Notes under the pieces: generated by a model
What the model was told of the DNA's origin: nothing
What the model saw: only the letters and a program-made list of their open reading frames with translations
The model's database searches: none
NCBI RefSeq assembly: GCF_015864665.1
Contig: NZ_JADYWU010000001.1
Location: 1,426,001 to 1,490,000, forward strand
DNA from: Salinibacterium sp. SWN167
GTDB lineage: Bacteria; Actinomycetota; Actinomycetes; Actinomycetales; Microbacteriaceae
Length of the DNA: 64,000 nucleotides
Direction: 5' to 3'
Shown: positions 61,410 to 64,000 of the stretch, in pieces
Numbering within the stretch: the first letter of the stretch is position 1
Layout of the letters: each line of letters begins with the position of its first letter
Translations under genes and position numbers: made by a program

Positions 61410-64000
61410 ATGTCGTATCCCCGCCACAGCTCAGATGATTCCGTCGCGCCGTCCCCGAAGTTTCCGGCGATCGAAGAGCAAGTGCTCTCGTACTGGAAGG
61501 CAGACGGCACTTTTCAGGCATCCATTGATCAGCGTGAAGGCGCCGATGAATGGGTCTTCTACGACGGTCCGCCTTTCGCCAATGGCCTCCCGCACTACGG
61601 TCACCTGCTGACCGGCTACGCCAAAGACCTCTTTCCGCGCTTCCAGACCATGCGCGGCAAGCAAGTGCACCGCCGCTTCGGCTGGGACACCCACGGACTC
61701 CCCGCTGAGCTCGAAGCGATGCGCCAGCTCGGCATCACCGAGAAAAGCCAGATCGAAGAGATGGGCATCGACAAATTCAATGCCGCCGCTCGCGAATCGG
61801 TGCTCAAGTACACGGGAGAATGGCAAGAGTATGTAACCCGCATGGCGCGCTGGGTCGACTTCGAGAACGACTACAAAACCCTTGACGTCAACTTCATGGA
61901 AAGCGTCATCTGGGCGTTTAAGCAGTTGCACACGAAGAACCTCGCCTACGAAGGTTTTCGAGTGCTGCCGTACTGCTGGAATGACGAAACCCCGCTTTCT
62001 AACCACGAACTGCGCATGGATGACGATGTCTACAAGATGCGTCAAGACCAGACCGTCACGGTCACGTTCCCTCTCGATGGTGTGAAGGCAGAGGCGTTGG
62101 GTCTCACCGGCGTGAAGGCTCTTGCCTGGACGACCACCCCGTGGACGCTCCCCACCAACCTTGCTCTCGCTGTCGGTCCTGACATCGACTACGCGGTGCT
62201 GCCTGCTGGCCCGCTCGGTGCTGGCGACGGTTCGGAGCAGGGTTCTGCCCAGTTCATGCTTGCGGGCGACACCATCGCGGCCTACGCGAAAGAACTCGGC
62301 TACGAGACTTCTGAGGAAGCTCTTGCTGCAGTCACGCGCACCATCAAGGGTGCCGAACTCGCGGGCGTTCGCTATGACCGCCTCTGGGATTTTTATGCGG
62401 ATGCCGAAACCTATGGCACCGAAAACGCGTGGCAGTTCTTAGTTGCCGACTACGTTGCCACCGGCGAAGGTACCGGCATCGTGCACCAGGCGCCCGCCTA
62501 CGGTGAAGATGACCAAAATGTGTGTGCCGCTGCTGGCATCCCCGTTGTCATCTCGGTTGACGATGGTGGCAAGTTCTTGCCGTCGGTGCCGCCCGTTGAA
62601 GGCATGCAGGTGTTCGATGCCAACAAGCCGCTCACGAAGTTGTTGCGCGAAGAGGGTCGCCTGCTCAAGGTCGCCAGCTACGAGCACTCCTACCCGCACT
62701 GCTGGCGCTGCCGCAACCCGCTGATCTACAAGGCGGTGTCGAGCTGGTTCGTGAAGGTTCCTGAGTTCCGCGACCGCATGGGTGAACTCAACCAGGAGAT
62801 CAACTGGGTTCCCGAGAACGTCAAGGAGGGCCAGTTCGGCAAGTGGGTGAGCAATGCCCGCGACTGGTCGATCAGCCGTAACCGCTATTGGGGTTCACCG
62901 ATACCGATCTGGAAGAGCGACAACCCTGACTTCCCGCGCGTGGATGTCTACGGTTCGCTGGCTGAGATCCAAGCCGACTTCGGCCGCTTGCCTCTCAACC
63001 ACGAGGGCGAACCCGACCTGCACCGCCCGTTTATCGACGAGTTGACGCGACCGAACCCCGACGACCCGAGTGGTCAGTCGACGATGCGCCGCATCGAAGA
63101 CGTGCTCGACGTGTGGTTCGATTCGGGTTCGATGCCCTTCGCTCAGGTTCACTACCCGTTCGAGAACCAGGAGTGGTTCGACACCCACAGCCCTGCCGAC
63201 TTCATCGTGGAGTACATCGGTCAGACTCGCGGATGGTTCTACACCCTCCACACGCTCTCGACGGCGTTGTTCGACCGCCCGGCCTTCTCTAACGTCATCA
63301 GCCACGGCATCGTGCTCGGCAATGACGGCCAAAAGATGTCGAAGAGCCTGCGTAACTACCCGGATGTCTCCGAGGTGTTCGAGCGTGACGGTGCTGACGC
63401 TATGCGCTGGTTCCTGATGTCCAGCTCGGTGATACGCGGCGGAAACCTCATGGTTACCGAAGAGGGCATCCGTGATGGTGTTCGCCAGATGCTGCTGCCG
63501 CTGTGGAGCACGTACTACTTCTTCACTCTTTACGCCAACGCTGCCGATAACTATGAGGCGAGTTGGCGCACCGATTCTACGAACGTTCTCGACCGCTACT
63601 TGCTCGCTAAGACGCGAGAGCTGATCGAGGATGTCACGGCGGAACTCGACGCGCTCGACAGTCCGATGGCAGCGGCCAAGCTTCGCGACTTCGCTGACGT
63701 GCTCACCAACTGGTACGTGCGTCGCAGCCGTGACCGCTTCTGGAGCGGTGATGACAAGGATGCCTTCGACACTCTCTACACGGTCTTGGAGACCGTGGCG
63801 CGAGTTGCCGCACCGTTGCTCCCGCTCATCTCGGAAGAGATGTGGCGCGGCCTCACCAATGGCCGCAGCGTGCACCTCACGGACTGGCCTGACGCCGCAG
63901 CTTTCCCTGCTGACCACGATCTGGTTGCTTCTATGGACCGCGTGCGTGAGATCGCCTCGAGCGGACTTGCTCTTCGCAAGGCGCGGAGCCTGCGCGTGCG
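61410..64000 (+). CDS. ileS: Isoleucyl-tRNA synthetase, partial (continues past the window end)
   Basis: Class Ia synthetase; 863 codons are present and the frame is open at the window edge. The HIGH-type motif is HYGH at residues 62-65 in [12 protein letters not shown], and KMSKSLRN lies near residue 643. The N-terminal pattern ([17 protein letters not shown]) belongs to the eukaryote-like IleRS form that many actinobacteria have, which is less sensitive to mupirocin (recalled). Start ATG 61410 has TGGAG upstream and follows the T-box leader. Confidence 0.96.
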   Translation, partial: MSYPRHSSDDSVAPSPKFPAIEEQVLSYWKADGTFQASIDQREGADEWVFYDGPPFANGLPHYGHLLTGYAKDLFPRFQTMRGKQVHRRFGWDTHGLPAELEAMRQLGITEKSQIEEMGIDKFNAAARESVLKYTGEWQEYVTRMARWVDFENDYKTLDVNFMESVIWAFKQLHTKNLAYEGFRVLPYCWNDETPLSNHELRMDDDVYKMRQDQTVTVTFPLDGVKAEALGLTGVKALAWTTTPWTLPTNLALAVGPDIDYAVLPAGPLGAGDGSEQGSAQFMLAGDTIAAYAKELGYETSEEALAAVTRTIKGAELAGVRYDRLWDFYADAETYGTENAWQFLVADYVATGEGTGIVHQAPAYGEDDQNVCAAAGIPVVISVDDGGKFLPSVPPVEGMQVFDANKPLTKLLREEGRLLKVASYEHSYPHCWRCRNPLIYKAVSSWFVKVPEFRDRMGELNQEINWVPENVKEGQFGKWVSNARDWSISRNRYWGSPIPIWKSDNPDFPRVDVYGSLAEIQADFGRLPLNHEGEPDLHRPFIDELTRPNPDDPSGQSTMRRIEDVLDVWFDSGSMPFAQVHYPFENQEWFDTHSPADFIVEYIGQTRGWFYTLHTLSTALFDRPAFSNVISHGIVLGNDGQKMSKSLRNYPDVSEVFERDGADAMRWFLMSSSVIRGGNLMVTEEGIRDGVRQMLLPLWSTYYFFTLYANAADNYEASWRTDSTNVLDRYLLAKTRELIEDVTAELDALDSPMAAAKLRDFADVLTNWYVRRSRDRFWSGDDKDAFDTLYTVLETVARVAAPLLPLISEEMWRGLTNGRSVHLTDWPDAAAFPADHDLVASMDRVREIASSGLALRKARSLRV

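Overview
The window is a stretch of a GC-rich actinobacterial chromosome, most likely from the family Microbacteriaceae (Salinibacterium/Leifsonia-like; inference). Pointers are the paired ClpP1/ClpP2 proteases with a ClgR-like site, a very short-stem T-box ahead of ileS, DUF2510 and zinc-ribbon multi-membrane proteins, carbohydrate ABC importers without their own ATPase, and many GTG starts. No insertion sequence, integrase, prophage or CRISPR array was seen.

Layout. 1-8.6 kb: dps, a two-component pair, a giant 1812-residue membrane protein with a large internal duplication, and a DUF2510 protein. 8.7-14.8 kb: a tiny membrane protein, an esterase, divergent tRNA-Gly and tRNA-Pro genes, tig, a nucleoside hydrolase, a TPR protein and clpP1-clpP2. 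14.8-28.6 kb: fifteen tightly packed minus-strand genes, in transcription order an orphan 275-residue protein, a cyclic amidohydrolase, a nucleoside hydrolase, an ABC binding protein and two permeases, a hydroxypyruvate-isomerase-like protein, a tartronate-semialdehyde-reductase-like protein, a nickel importer and ureABCFGD. A divergent LacI regulator and two copies of one 14-bp operator core lie upstream. 30.0-32.0 kb: a copper-type cluster (CopC, YcnI, membrane protein). 32.2 kb: clpX, separated from clpP1P2. 33.7-41.5 kb: a ROK-regulated alpha-glucoside operon (two permeases, binding protein, GH15-like and GH31 enzymes). 41.8-50.3 kb: M3 oligopeptidase, methyltransferase, envelope proteins, GNAT, valS. 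50.4-56.2 kb: an oligopeptide-type ABC operon ending in its own TetR gene. 56.3-64 kb: bioY, a TDT transporter, a Na+/H+ antiporter, a YtrA-type GntR/DUF1648 pair, and T-box-controlled ileS running off the window end.

The most interesting system is the 14.8-28.6 kb unit. Gene spacing (all gaps 52 bp or less, many overlaps) suggests a single transcript from a LacI-controlled promoter to a strong hairpin terminator. It joins uptake and cleavage of a riboside-like or ureide-like compound and ring opening to C3/glyoxylate-type enzymes, then to nickel import and urease. The simplest reading is a catabolic route that releases urea internally. The substrate is unknown and at least one step has no recognised enzyme; the orphan first gene is a candidate. 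The unit sits between clpP2 and clpX, which are neighbours in many related genomes (recalled, not checked here).
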